Below the pieces are notes generated by a model. That model was not told the DNA's origin and searched no databases. It saw only the letters and a list, made by a program, of their open reading frames with translations. Below are positions 11,819-23,269 of a stretch of 56,691 bases of DNA, piece after piece. Source of the stretch: Vitrella brassicaformis. Taxonomy: Eukaryota > Sar > Vitrellaceae. Where the stretch lies: NCBI GenBank assembly GCA_001179505.1, contig CDMY01000624.1, forward strand, positions 135,517-192,207, read 5' to 3'. A program made the translations under genes and the position numbers. The stretch's first letter is position 1. Every line of letters begins with the position of its first letter.

Positions 11819-14800
11819 GAGATCTTGCTTTGCTCTCACCGATAATCAATCAGGGTTACAGCAGCACCCCCGCGCTGCTGACGGCCTACCGTGTGCCGCA
11901 CGACGCAGAGATGGAGAAGCGGCAGATGGACAGTGAGATAGAGGCGGAGCTGCAAGAGGCCTACCAGGAACACATCGACACCTACGGCAACGACCAGCCA
12001 TTCGACTCAGCCGCACACCGGTGGGCAGCGCACACACACACCCATCCATCCATCCATCCACCATCCTTGGGCGTGTGCCTCAGGTCTTCGATCGTGTCTC
12101 GGGTGGAGCGGAATCGTCGGCCGCCCGGTGCGCCCACATACGTTTTCACGCTGGACCTGTCGCAAGGTGTCAGCCGGCAGACCAGCGACGGCAAGCCTCT
12201 ACCGCCCGAAGAGCGCACCAGGCGTCAGAAGATCGCCGAATTGCAGGTGGGTCGCCCCACCGACCCATCCCCCATCCATCCATACATTCGCCCACTCACA
12301 CAACACACATTTTGTGTGTGAGCCAGGTGTCCGTGCGGTGTTTCGTCAACGCCAAGGACGTCGGCTGCACGAGCAAACACGCCCTGCAGTTCCCGTCTTT
12401 CTCCACCTCCCCCGGCCTCTCACACCCATCCACTGTCCGCGAGCGCCTCATGCGGCCGCCAACGCCCATCGTCTCACCAAGACTCGGCAGCAGCACCAGC
12501 CGCTCGCGTGACACGCCCAGAGATAATATGACTGCTAGGGGGAGGGGGGGAGAGAGAATGGCTATGGGAAGCAGTGGTGGTGGTGGCTTGGAGGGCGGGG
12601 AGGGGCTGAGGGCGCCGGTGCTGCATCAGTTTGTGCAGCTGCTGCACACCATGCCCAAGGCCGTCAAGCTGCAGGTAGGTCGGTCAGAGGCCGCCATGGA
12701 TGGATGCGTGTGTGTGTGCTTGTCTGTGTGTGTGTGGATGGATGGATGGATGGATGGTAGGTGTATCTGGGCACCAAGTCCTTCCTGGCGCAGCCCTTCA
12801 AGAAGATCGGCGAGACCTTCGTGGACATCCCCAACGTCCTGGAGCCCTCCGTCACACACCCCACAGCCATCCGAAGACACCTGCAGTTCACCTCACCCAA
12901 GCCACAGCAACAGCCCGCCTCGGCCTCCGCCTCTTCCCCACTGCAGGCAGGCGCATTGCCGTCATCCACGAGTGTTGTGCCGGGCGCTCGTCATGACAGC
13001 GGGACGGTCGACGTGCGCATTGAGTGGCACGCCGGCAGGGGGCGGGGGAGGGCTGACGGCGGGGTGGGGGTGGCGCAGCTGCCGCCAGAAATGGCCAGGG
13101 AGATGCACAAGCGACTTCACGCAAGTGAGTCGGCACAGAAAAAGGCCGGCCGTTTCCTGCCATCTGTCCATCTGTCCATTTCTGTGTGCAGGGAAGCCCC
13201 CCGCGCTCGACAGCGTCCTCTCCTCGTTCAAGTTCGACCCCCACGACCCCGACAACGCCCTCACCGCCCCACACCCACCCGCCGCACCCTTGGCCATCCA
13301 GCCCCCCCTGACCCCCACCACCATCCGCACCACCAAGCCACCCACACACCGACGCCAAGCAGCCACCGACTACCGGCAGGAGCTCCTCTGCAGCCTGTGC
13401 GACCCGCCGTTGATCGACCTGCACACACAGAGTGTGAGTGAGAGCAAGGTTGGCGGTGGTGGTGGTGGTGCTGGTGGGGGTGAGGGCGTGAGCAGGGAGG
13501 TGGGTCCCCTGATGGACAACCGGCGGATTGCCCGGCTGCGGGAGAGGGCGGAGACCAATGAGGAGGGATTTCTGGCCGTTCCCTCCTTCGAGAGAGAGAT
13601 AGAGGTGCGCACGCACGCAGAGAGTGGGTGGGAGGTTCTCCCTCTTACTCTAACTCTGTCTCTCTCTTTCTTCTCTCACTGTGTGTGCGACTCATCCATC
13701 GGTCGATCCACCGACCGACAGGTTCACAAGGAGGACGACCTGTCCACCGCGGCCTCCCTCTTCCCCTCCCACCCCCTCTCGCCCTCCCCCGACCACGCCC
13801 ATGCCCAACAGCAGCAGCAGACCCCAGAGCAGCCCGATCTGGCCTCGTTCATCCAACGCATCAGGCAGCGCACCCGCAAGAAGCTCGCCGTCTTCCGCAC
13901 TTCTCGCCTCCAGTACAGCAGCGTCATCAGCGAATACGGCTTCGGCCCGGGCGGCGGCGGAGAGGGCCCTTCATTCCTCCACCTCGTCAAGCGCGCCCTG
14001 GAGCCGGCGAGGCCGCTGCGGCCGCATTTCGAATCGAGGAGGGCGGTGCCATCGGCCCGGGATGCGACTCTGTTTGTGCAGCTGGTGAAGGTGGCCAATC
14101 TGCCGAAGAGGCGGCGTGATTGGGAGGTCGGCGGGAGAGGGGGGGGAGGGGCGCGGCCGAGTGGAGAAGGTAGGATGCTTGGTGGCTTTGGCAGTGGTGG
14201 TGGTGGTGGTTTCTATGAGCCCCAGCCGTCCATGAGCAGGGACAGGATCGGTATGTGCACTGCGGGGGTGGGTGCCTGTCCCATTAATGTGTCAGTCAGT
14301 CTTTGTGTGTGTGCGGGTCATGTCATGTTAGGTGCATTCGCCCCTCCTTTTGAGCGTTCGTACTCTGGCGTGCTGACGCACGCACCCACCACCCCCACGA
14401 GGTCACTCTTCCTCTCTCAACAAGGCGGCCTGGGACCAACCACGCCATACGGTCGCCCCCTGTCCCCTCCCATACCCACACACACACAATGCACTCCCAT
14501 CTGTGTGTCTGTGTCTGTGTCTGTGTGTGGTGTGTGCAGGTGGCATCAGCGTGCAGTACCCAGGTGCCCCAGGTGGCCTCTCCCCGATAATGGAGGGCCC
14601 ACAGCTGTCGTGCTGTGTGGTGGTGGAGGTGCGCATGGCCAACATGGACGGCCAGGAGGTGTGGGTGCGCAGCGACGGGGTGGACGTCGGCAGGGGGGAG
14701 GGCTGGATGGCCGAGAGTGACGCCGACGTCAACCAGCTGCTGACGCTGCCTTTGATTGGGGGGGTGGACAAGACTGTCGAGCAGCTGGCGAGCTTTGAGG

Positions 14801-16878
14801 GCAAGGTGTACTTCAACGTATACGACCAAGTCGTCACAATGAGGTCGGTACGACGGACGGACGGATGGATGGATGGACGGATGGATGTGCGTGTGTGTGT
14901 GTGTGTCGCGTCACTCCACCCGCACTCTTTCAGTGCGGCTGACGAGCGCAACACTCGCCGGTCTGTGGTCGACACGGAGCTACGTTACCTGGGCACCTTT
15001 GCGCTGCCGTGGAGCACCCTCTACCACTCCCCCCCGCGCATCGAGGGCAGGTTCCCAATCGACCGACCCACATGCCTCATCGGTAGGCACACCTACCTAC
15101 ACCACCATCCCACATAGACCACGCACCACACACATCACACAGGCCACAATGCGGCTGTGGATCGGATCGTCAGGCTATGAGTTCTGCTACCCGAGCAGTC
15201 CTTCTCAAGTGCCGCTGGCGGCCGGGCAGCCGATGCTGCCCCATCAGCAGATGATGAGGCCCACCCCCCATCCGCCACGGCACCCCGTCGCTGCGCACCC
15301 ACTGCCCACATTCCTGTCTCTCGTGGTGTCCGTCGACCCACTCCTGCCCGCCACGAAGCGGGAGGAGGCCGATATCTACCCCGGCAAGGAGACTAAGGCT
15401 CTGCTGGCTCATGTCAGCCGGTATGAGCATGAGATACAGAGAGAGAGAGAGAGAGAAAGCGAGAGAGAGAGAGAGAGAGGTGGGGGAATGCATCTCATTG
15501 TGTGTGTGTGTGTGGTGGGTTGCGTCGGGGGACAGGTGGATGCGCACGTGTGCTGGTTTGGTCAAGGCCCCGGTGGCTTCGCCCTTCTCGCGGGTGGCCA
15601 AGGCGCTGGGCACCGACATGCATGGCCACAGCGTGCTGGTGTGCCGCTACGTCCACCCACTCAGCCCACCACCGGATGTGACCTCACTCGACGACCCACT
15701 CGCCATCGAGAAGGCCGCGGCGTACGTGGCGCTCATCCCTTTCCTAGAAGACTACCAAGTGCGCAGTCACTCCCTGTATTCCACAAAGCACAACGTGTGT
15801 GTGTGTGTGTGTGGTGGTGTGTCAGGTGTTTCTGGGGTCGACCGACCTGTGGCTGAGCCCGCAGGAGTTCATCGACCTCGGCTGCAGCGACTGGGAGGAG
15901 CACGCCATCCTCCTGTGCAACTTGTTCAACAAGATCGACACACACGTGCACGACAAACGCACCACCATCACCACCACCCAGCAGGGCGCCCAGCCACCAT
16001 GCCCCATCCAGTCCTATGTGGTGCTGGGGCAAGCGCTGCCGCAGGGGAACGTCGCCTACGTCATGAGACAGGTGGGAGGGCTGGGTACAGGGGCGGGCGT
16101 CTGATGGATGGATTTGTTTGTTCATCGTGTGTGTGTGTTGGTGGCAGGGTGATGACGGTGCGTGTGAGCTGTGGCAGCCTGCGTCTGGGGCGTGCTACTT
16201 CATCCCGCCGTACAGGACACGCAAACACCCACACGGAAAGGTACAGGTGGGTGCACTGGGGGTGCGCTGGTCACACACATAATGCTCGCCACTCTCTCTC
16301 TCTCTCTCTCTCTTTTTCTGCGCGTGTGTGTGTGTGTGGTGTCAGGGGTTCCTGAAGAAGCCTTCCGGCACCACCATGACACTCCCCCCCAGCACCCCTT
16401 CCCACTACCCCGCCACGGCCGCCCCCGCGATGCCCGCTTCCCTCCCCAAGTGTCCCCTGCAGTCCGTCGACGTCGTCTTCAACCACACAAACGTCTGGTT
16501 CAACGCGCAGCAGCCCTCCCCGCCCACACAGAACAGCCCCACAAGCCAGGCGGCCTCGTCAGTGTACGAGCTGGACATGGATCTGTCCAACGCCTCCAAG
16601 TGGCGGCCGCTGTTTGCTGTGGACAAGAAGGACATCACCCCGGGGGAGCGGGACAGGCGTCGGTTCTTCCCGCCCAGAGGGGTGGTGGAGCCGCTGTGTG
16701 TGGAGCCGATCAGCTATGGGGCCGGGGCTGGTGGTGGTGGTGCTGGTAGTGGTGGCGATGAGGGGTATGCCCGCATGCTGGAGAGGAAGCTGCAGACGCG
16801 GATTGAGGCCAAGATGAAGGACTACCGGACGTCCGGCGAGTAAGACTGACTGACAGCGAGACCGATACATCTGTATCC

Positions 16879-16924
<46 letters not shown>

Positions 16925-17581
16925 GTGTAGGTACGGTCTCCCCCCGATGGCCATCGTCTTCAACCGTGAGGCAGGCCGCCTCTTCTACGACCTGCTCGAC
17001 ACATTTGAGCGCCACCGCTGCACCAAGGCAGCCGAGATGAGACGGCACTCCACCGTCACTCTCACCCAACAGCAACCACCACAGCAGCCACAGCAGCAGC
17101 CACAGCCGCTGCTTCCGCCGGGTGACAGTGGTGGGGTTGCGAGCCAGGCGGTCCTTGAGGGCGAGCTGTACGGGGCGCTGGACCGGCTGGGAGGGATGAG
17201 GGCCATCACGGGGATGCCCATCCACACCACCTACACCGACTTCACCGACCTATGGGACCGAATACTCAACACCAAGGTCCGTGAAGTGTACCCGTCCATG
17301 TGTGTGCGCATCCGTCCATGTGTGTCTGCGTGTAGGTGTTGGACTCCGGCGACGAGTCGACGCCCTTTGCCCTCGCCGTGCGGGTGTTTGCGTATCCTGG
17401 GAGGCTGTACAGCGTGTGGCTGCTGGTGGCGTGCCTCCAGCCCACCATCCTGCACCCCTACGGCACCACCACAGCTGGTGGTGCGGGCAGTGAGAGGGCC
17501 AGTCAGAGACAGCCCATGGCGTACCCATCGCCCCTGCTGGCCGGGTCATCTAGGTCTAGATGGATGGCAATGGACCGATAG
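9783..17581 (+). CDS. CC2D2A: CC2D2A-like ciliary transition-zone protein
   Basis: A long spliced gene of about 2,000 residues. Exons: 9783-11251, 11352-11454, 11854-12020, 12084-12246, 12327-12674, 12761-13124, 13192-13604, 13722-14250, one near 14332-14420 (3' border unclear), 14540-14843, 14934-15082, 15174-15420, 15536-15758, 15826-16071, 16148-16246, 16346-16839, 16931-17276 and 17336-17581. The first ATG is 9783; the frame runs further up only from a GTG. The N-terminus is Pro/Gln/Ala-rich, then comes charged, helix-prone sequence. A C2-type region starts near LFVQLVKVANLPKR (exon from 13722). The C-terminal half carries the family signature: EFIDLGCSDWEEHAILLCNL, then VVLGQALPQGNVAYVMRQ, FNHTNVWFNAQ, SKWRPLF and a final segment near FALAVRVFAYPGRLYSVWLL. 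CC2D2A belongs to the MKS module that builds the transition-zone barrier at the cilium base. The gap at 11488-11787 lies in intron 2, so the reading frame is unaffected. Confidence 0.87.
11471..11799. other. Assembly gap (300 N) inside a poly-C intron tract
   Basis: Seventeen C precede and twelve C follow exactly 300 N (11488-11787). The gap lies in CC2D2A intron 2, between the donor at 11455 and the acceptor ending at 11853. The N count is round, so it is a placeholder and the true length is unknown. Confidence 0.95.
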
Positions 17582-17828
17582 GCACGGATGGATGGAGCGG
17601 ACAGGGAGGGAGGGGCTGTCTTGTCTGTGTACGTATTATAAGCTGCTCGCGTGACAGTCAAGAAATCTGGTCGGCCCCAATGGATTCGATCTTCTGCGAG
17701 AAATGGATGTGAGTGTTTTATGATGGTATCTGCCACACCGCTTGGCGTCGTGTTTTGGCACTTTGCCCCTCATTCTCTTAAGATGCATGCATTCATACGG
17801 GCGCGGTCAGATCAGGCTGCACAATCAT
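17582..17828. other. Convergent 3' spacer
   Basis: A 247-bp spacer between the stop codons of CC2D2A (+) and the NTPase gene (-). It contains AT-richer sequence than its flanks and probably holds both 3' UTRs. No gene is seen. Confidence 0.5.
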
Positions 17829-20357
17829 TTATTGTCTGTCTCGGGCGCGGCGCTCTCTCACTGGTTCCACCCAACTCAAGGGACACATCCACTTAAGTAA
17901 CGTCCCAAAAAGCAGCTCCTGCTCAGCCCCGGAGGCAACAATGCACGGATTGACTTCCTGGTCTAAATTCTGACTCTTCAGATAAGTCTCCTTGCCCTCC
18001 ACCTCAGGCTGGCCCCCTTGCAGATACACACTCGTCATCTTCACGGGCAGCCGAGGAGTGCTGGTAGGCGAAAAACTTCTGGATGTTTCTTGTTGCGTCC
18101 CTGGTGGCTGCTGCGTCACAAGCTCCAACTGATAGCCCCACACCTCACTCAGCTTGCCGTCGTGTGCCACAAGTATATAGAAGTCGTGATTCTCGAAGGT
18201 CGATGAGTTGGGGTTCACAAGGCACGCAGTGGGGCCCTTCTGTAGTTGAGGAAACTCAGAGAATCGCTTTGAGAACCATCCGTCCTGGTCGATGGGGAGG
18301 TAAAACGAGTTGACAACATCGGCAGTGGTCTGCCATTGATTGTCTTGGACAACTCCCCCAAATTGGCATCCGGCGATAATAGCAGGCGGCAGCAGCTTGT
18401 ACAGCTTGCGTGGAATCTCTGGGATGTCGAGCTTCTCACTCCTGCTGCGTAGGGCGCTTTGCAGCATTCTCAGAAGGATCGCTGCGCGACATGGCCCCTC
18501 CCATTCTTTGCCAGACCTTCTCTCGGCAATATTGAGCATCGTCAAGCCCGCGCTAATCCCTTGGAGGCCCTCAAAGAAAGGCTGGCCCACTGCTTCCAGA
18601 AGGGGAGAATCCGGAAGCGTCAGCTCCGTGAGCACACCAGCAAGGTAACAGGGCGGCCACACATGCTCCACTCTTTCTTCATAGATCGACTCGCCGAGCT
18701 TCTTGTCGTCTGGTTGCTGCTGCTGCTGCTGTTGCTGCTGTTGCTGCTGTTGCTGCTGTTCCTGCTGTTGCTGCTGCTGGCTTGGCTGTTGATCGGCGCG
18801 TCCCTCCGTGGACTCGTGTGGCTGTGGACCGGGCTCGAAGACATCCAGTAGCGCCTCCCACGTGCCGATGTCTTCAGGTCGCCTCCCGTCGATCGCTGTC
18901 TTGATGATGGACACCAACACATTGAGCGCTGCTGATGGAGAGAGAGAGCGGCCCAAGGCGACCTCCACCTCGGGGATGTACATGTAATAATCCATCCCAT
19001 AACGAGAGCAGATCCAGAGCAATGCAGGCGACCTCCCCGCCCAACAAATCCGCGAAGGACTCGCACCACACAGAGAGCTGACACGAGCTAAGTCGTCCAT
19101 TTCGATGAGAGGCAGCTGTGACCGAATGACCGTTCGCTTGCTGAGAGACTCGAGGAAGGTGGGCAGCTCATAGCTGAGGCTGGTGACATGACTGCTGAAA
19201 ACGAAGTATCGCTGCTCTTTGGTGAGGAATGTGGTCTTGAGATAGCCCGCGACGTCGGACTCCCCCTTGCTGCGCGGTTTCTGTCGAGTCATGAAGCGGT
19301 TGAGCTCGTCGATGAGCAGGACGCAAGGTTGGCACCCCAGCCACTCATCGATTGTCGATCTGTCGACTCTCGTATGCTTGAACCAAATGCCAAACGTCAG
19401 CCTGTTGACGTCGTCCAGCTTTGCTGCCCGTGCCACTCTTGCTTTCGCCTCATCAGTCGCGGCCGCCCACGCTATCCTCAAGAGGACGGATGCAAGGGCT
19501 CTTCTTATTGTTTCTCCCTGGTACGGCGTCTCGTCAGCGAACGAGATGTAAATCACCGGCACGCCGTCCTTGTGCAGCCTGCAAACGCGCACACACACAC
19601 ACAGAGAGAGATAGATGCCGCGATGTCAGCTGTCGGCCTTTGTCTCTCTCTCTCTCTCTCTGTCTCCCTTCAGAGGCCCCCCTCACCGGTAGCCCAGCTC
19701 AAGCATCATCCTCGTCTTACCGCCTCTTGAATAGCGCGTGAGTGACATCGGCCGGATGCGCTTGCCCCCGGTGTCGTGGGGCTGATGGTACTCTGGCATC
19801 AGCAGCTGGATCGCCTTGTTGAGAAAGGATTCGCCGATAAATGTGTCGGGGTCATCTCTGGTAAGCTCGGGCAGCGGCACTTCTTTTAGCTCCATAAGGT
19901 CCTTCACGTTGAGCTTGACAAAGGTTTGTCGCCCTGTGGACACAGATGCACACCATACGCATACGCACACACGAGAGAGTGCATCCCTCGGCCTTCCTCT
20001 CTGTTCGCATGTTACCTTTCTTTGCAGGTGCTTTTTTCGACGACACACTCTGCGAGGCGCTGAAAAGGATTGTGTGTCTGTGCGTTGAGGCACGCACAAA
20101 GGTTTGCATGTGCATTCATTGTGCATGCCGTCATACGCCGTGTTCGTACCTGGTTCGTACCTGATTCCATGAGCTGTCTTTCGACTCGCGGAGGGCGGCT
20201 CGAGCCACAGACAGGACCATCTAGAGGGATGCAGCAGCTGAAACACACGCGGGACACGCGACCATACGTAGTCCGCCCATCCAGCCAGCCAGTGTACCTG
20301 ATGGCGTTGGCTGCTGCCAGCCTTCCACACATCGCGGCGCATGCCCACAGCCGTCAT
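17829..20357 (-). CDS. P-loop NTPase resembling the Crinkler/RHS group
   Basis: Five exons: 20357-20298, 20237-20161, 20059-20016, 19933-19687 and 19578-17829. Phases close throughout, giving about 725 residues. The start is the first ATG; a longer frame begins only at GTG. A Walker A-like loop reads SRGGKTRMMLEL, with the key Lys at about 133. It is followed by VPVIYISFADETPYQ, and Walker B reads PCVLLIDELNRF with Asp-Glu at about 233-234. A long Gln tract (about residues 406-436) interrupts the protein, and the C-terminal third has no domain I can name. The GGKTR loop followed by a VxxIxFxxxTP strand recalls NTPase modules of oomycete Crinklers and trypanosome RHS proteins. That is resemblance by eye, not a search. 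In those families the NTPase is linked to effector or mobile-element biology. No signal peptide or LFLAK-type header is visible. It could equally be a STAND- or AAA-type ATPase. Confidence 0.65.
18717..18783 (-). repeat. Trinucleotide repeat encoding poly-Gln
   Basis: A mixed CTG/TTG array on the plus strand, read as CAG/CAA on the minus strand, lies inside the last NTPase exon. It encodes an almost uninterrupted Gln tract, broken once by Glu. Such arrays are length-unstable and usually form disordered linkers. Confidence 0.85.
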
Positions 20358-20893
20358 GGGCTTCTGGCTTGGCACTCTAACGAAGGCATCGGATGCGCGC
20401 GACCATCAAAACGAACCACAAGACGCCGGAAAGACCAGAAGGAGCCATTCCGCAGTCTGCGACGGGCGTCGTCAGCAAGATGGCAGCGCACAAGCGGATC
20501 ACTAGACGAACCTTTCACCTGTCGACACACAGTGGAGATTGGAACTGAATGGGCCAGCAGACGCACACTCTTTGCTCAACATACGGGAGAGGGGAGAAGT
20601 CAGATCAATTCGCCGTTTGTGAGCACCTGAATGAATGAACGAACGGAGAGAGATGATTCGCCCATTGGTTGGCGGATGTGTCCGTTTCTGTCATCGTAGG
20701 CACCTGCGCTCTTAGTGCTTCATGTTCTCCCATCGATTCCCGCGAGAGCTCGGCCTCCAGCTCGCAAGCGGCGGAGGAGGGAGAGAGGGGGAAGAGAAAC
20801 CGCCCCCGCAGGCGTGCCGCAGCCACACGTGACTGGAGGCTGCACAAACACATAGATCTGTTCTCGTTCTCATAAATTCACAGCCCCGGGGCC
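20358..20893. promoter_or_regulatory. Divergent upstream region
   Basis: A 536-bp interval between the start codons of the NTPase gene (-) and the unknown gene at 20894 (+). Small open frames here show no domain. Both 5' UTRs and promoters should lie within it. Confidence 0.3.
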
Positions 20894-22495
20894 ATGAGCA
20901 CGACGTCAGCTGCTTTTGGTCTGGCGTTCGTGGCTGACGTGGCAATTGGCGCAGCGATGGCTGCCGGTGAGCATGGAAATGAGAAGGGTGGATGAGCATG
21001 AGTATTGAGCAGTGAGGGAGCCGAGCACAGCTAAATGTGTCTGCTCTGTTGTTTGCAGGTGTGCTTGCAGGTGTGCTTGCTGCTGACCGAGCAATGGCGG
21101 CCGCAGCTGCAGCGGCTGACTGGTTCGGTCGTTTCGTTAATCGCACGGCCAGATCCAACCGAACGCTCCGGTATGAGGTCGGCACTCGTGTGTGGATGGT
21201 AACGGCCGAGCGGGACAAGGGCAAGCAGGAATGGGTGACGGCGCGTGTCTACCGTATCGAGCCCAGGGGGCAGCACTGCACGGCAGTGTATGTCAAGGAG
21301 GCTGGGGGGAGGGGGGAGGTCTTCAAGCCCGTCATCGTGCCTCACAGGGCCAAGACGCCATCGCATAGCCAAGAGGTGCGTACGCCTCAACACATGTCAA
21401 TTGGTCGGGTGGCCGGAGGCTCCATCCGATGCGTGTATGTGTTGTGATGTGTGCAGGTGTATAACAGCTTCACATCAGTCGATAGGGCGCGGGATCAGCC
21501 TGACGGCCAGCACACTGGCCTGTTGGACGTGCCCCAGGATGTCGAGAAGGACATTCTCTGCCCCATGCTCAGCGGGGACCCCACCATTAGCCGCCTCAGC
21601 CGCCAGCACGCGGACATATACCTGAGGCAGGAGATCGACGGCCTGCTCGTCGCCAAGGGCCTTAACGGCATCATCACCATCTCCCCTAACCTGACATCCA
21701 TCGGCCTCCTCCAGCGGCTGGTGTACATCATCGAGAAGAGCGGCGAGTGGGCGGCGATGGTGCGCATTGTGAGAGTGGCCAAGCATCAGGGGCGGGTGGA
21801 GGGGCGGTTGCCGATAGAGTTGGGCAGTGGTGATGTGCAGGGGGTGGGCAGCCGGGCCGTATTCGACGGGAGGTGCGAGGCACTCCGGCAGCTCTCGCTC
21901 ATCGCCCACCACATCGGTACCACTCGATGTGCTCGATGAGTGAGGAAGATGACTAGAATGATACACACGCACGCTCACGATATGTATGTATGGGTGTGCC
22001 GGTCGGTCTCCGACATGTCTGTCATTGTCTGATCAGCATGCATTTCGGAGGGTCGCAGGTCACGAGCCAGTATGTATTCCAGCACGAGGATCCCACAAGC
22101 TGCAACCGACTGGTCAGGCACATAAGTACAAACTCATGAGGTCCTCCCTCACCAGCTGCCCCACTCACCCATGTTTCTCTCTGTCCCTTTCTCTGCAGCG
22201 GCCGCTCGCCACTCAGCAGCCCCCCGTGTGGAACCGCCACACCATCAGCTCGCGCCGCGGCGACCCGGGATACTTTGAGCGCACGATAGTGCTCCATGGC
22301 GACCAGCCCGACCACTCATTCGAGGCACATCTCCACACCTTCAGCTGCCCCCACTATGCCTGGGTCTACCTCTACACGACGGAGCGTCCCGTGGCGGGCG
22401 AGGAGGGTGCGGCCCGATTCCCACAGGCCGTCCAGGTGGTGCGTCAGGTGGTGGGGGCGGACGACCAGGGGGTGTTCGGCGGCCTGCTGGCGTAG
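20894..22495 (+). CDS. Unknown protein with hydrophobic N-terminus
   Basis: Exons 20894-20966, 21059-21375, 21457 to 21916 or 21872, 22037-22112 and 22199-22495. The protein starts with a hydrophobic, Ala/Gly/Val-rich stretch spanning exons 1 and 2, which could be a signal or membrane anchor. A basic region follows, then an SH3-like patch (RYEVGTRVWMVTAERDKGKQ). The rest is mixed alpha/beta with no motif I can name. One junction is problematic: using the donor at 21917 puts exon 4 out of its good frame, while an upstream donor at 21873 restores phase but drops about 15 residues. Either that donor is used or there is a one-base sequence error. The final exon is open and codon-like to the TAG at 22493-22495. 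I cannot give a function. The gene converges with the F-box gene at 23270. Confidence 0.6.
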
Positions 22496-23269
22496 CCGTA
22501 GTCTATCTACTGATTCATTCATCCCTCAACTCTCGACTGTACCTACCGGTGCCCTTCCGCCAAGACTAGCAAATGGGGTATAGTATAGAATGGTACCTAC
22601 TAGCTATTTAGTGTGTGATTGTGGGAGTAGATGGCCTGCCTGCCTGCCTGTCTGCCTGTCTCTCTGTCTCTCTGTCTGCCTGGCCATAGCAGCAGATGGC
22701 CGGCAGCCGGGTGCATGTGATGTGCGAGGCCAACAGATGGTGGACGGATGCATGATGTGATGTTATGGCTGCCTGTCTGCCTGTGGTCTCGTTCTGTATC
22801 AATGCATGGGCGCTGGGGTGGGCGAGGGGGCGTCTCGAATGGACTGACAAACTGTCTGCATGCCAGCTTGCGGGTGTGTGTTAACGCATGTGTTACGAAT
22901 TCTGCAGGTCCATCCATCCATCCATCCGTCTACATCCCCCTGTCGATGTACACGCCCACACTCCCAACAGGCACCGAGCTATACACAAACACGACCATTC
23001 GTCCATGCCATCGACTGCATTCCATGGTGGCGGTGAAGGGAGTGAGGGAGGGAGAAGAGTCCAGAAAGTAGCTAGGGCCGCACACAAACGCCCCCCGCCC
23101 TGCAAGGGGAGGGAGGCAGGGAGGCTCTAATATCGTCCATCCATCCATCCATCTCTACAGCAGCCGTGCCTGCACACACAGCCGGCCAGCTGATTGAATG
23201 GATCAAATCAACCGATGCTCACACAGAGAGACAGACATTATCTATATGGTACAAACAAACAGAGGCGCC
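22496..23269. other. Convergent intergenic region
   Basis: About 770 bp between the stop codons of the unknown gene (+) and the F-box gene (-). It contains TGCC/TGTC and CATC microsatellites, with repeat-derived open frames only. No gene is seen. Confidence 0.5.

Noticed and set aside
12021-14720. Single 899-residue plus-strand frame
   Set aside because: It reads through several introns with repeat sequence. CC2D2A domains appear only when those introns are removed, so it is not an intronless gene.
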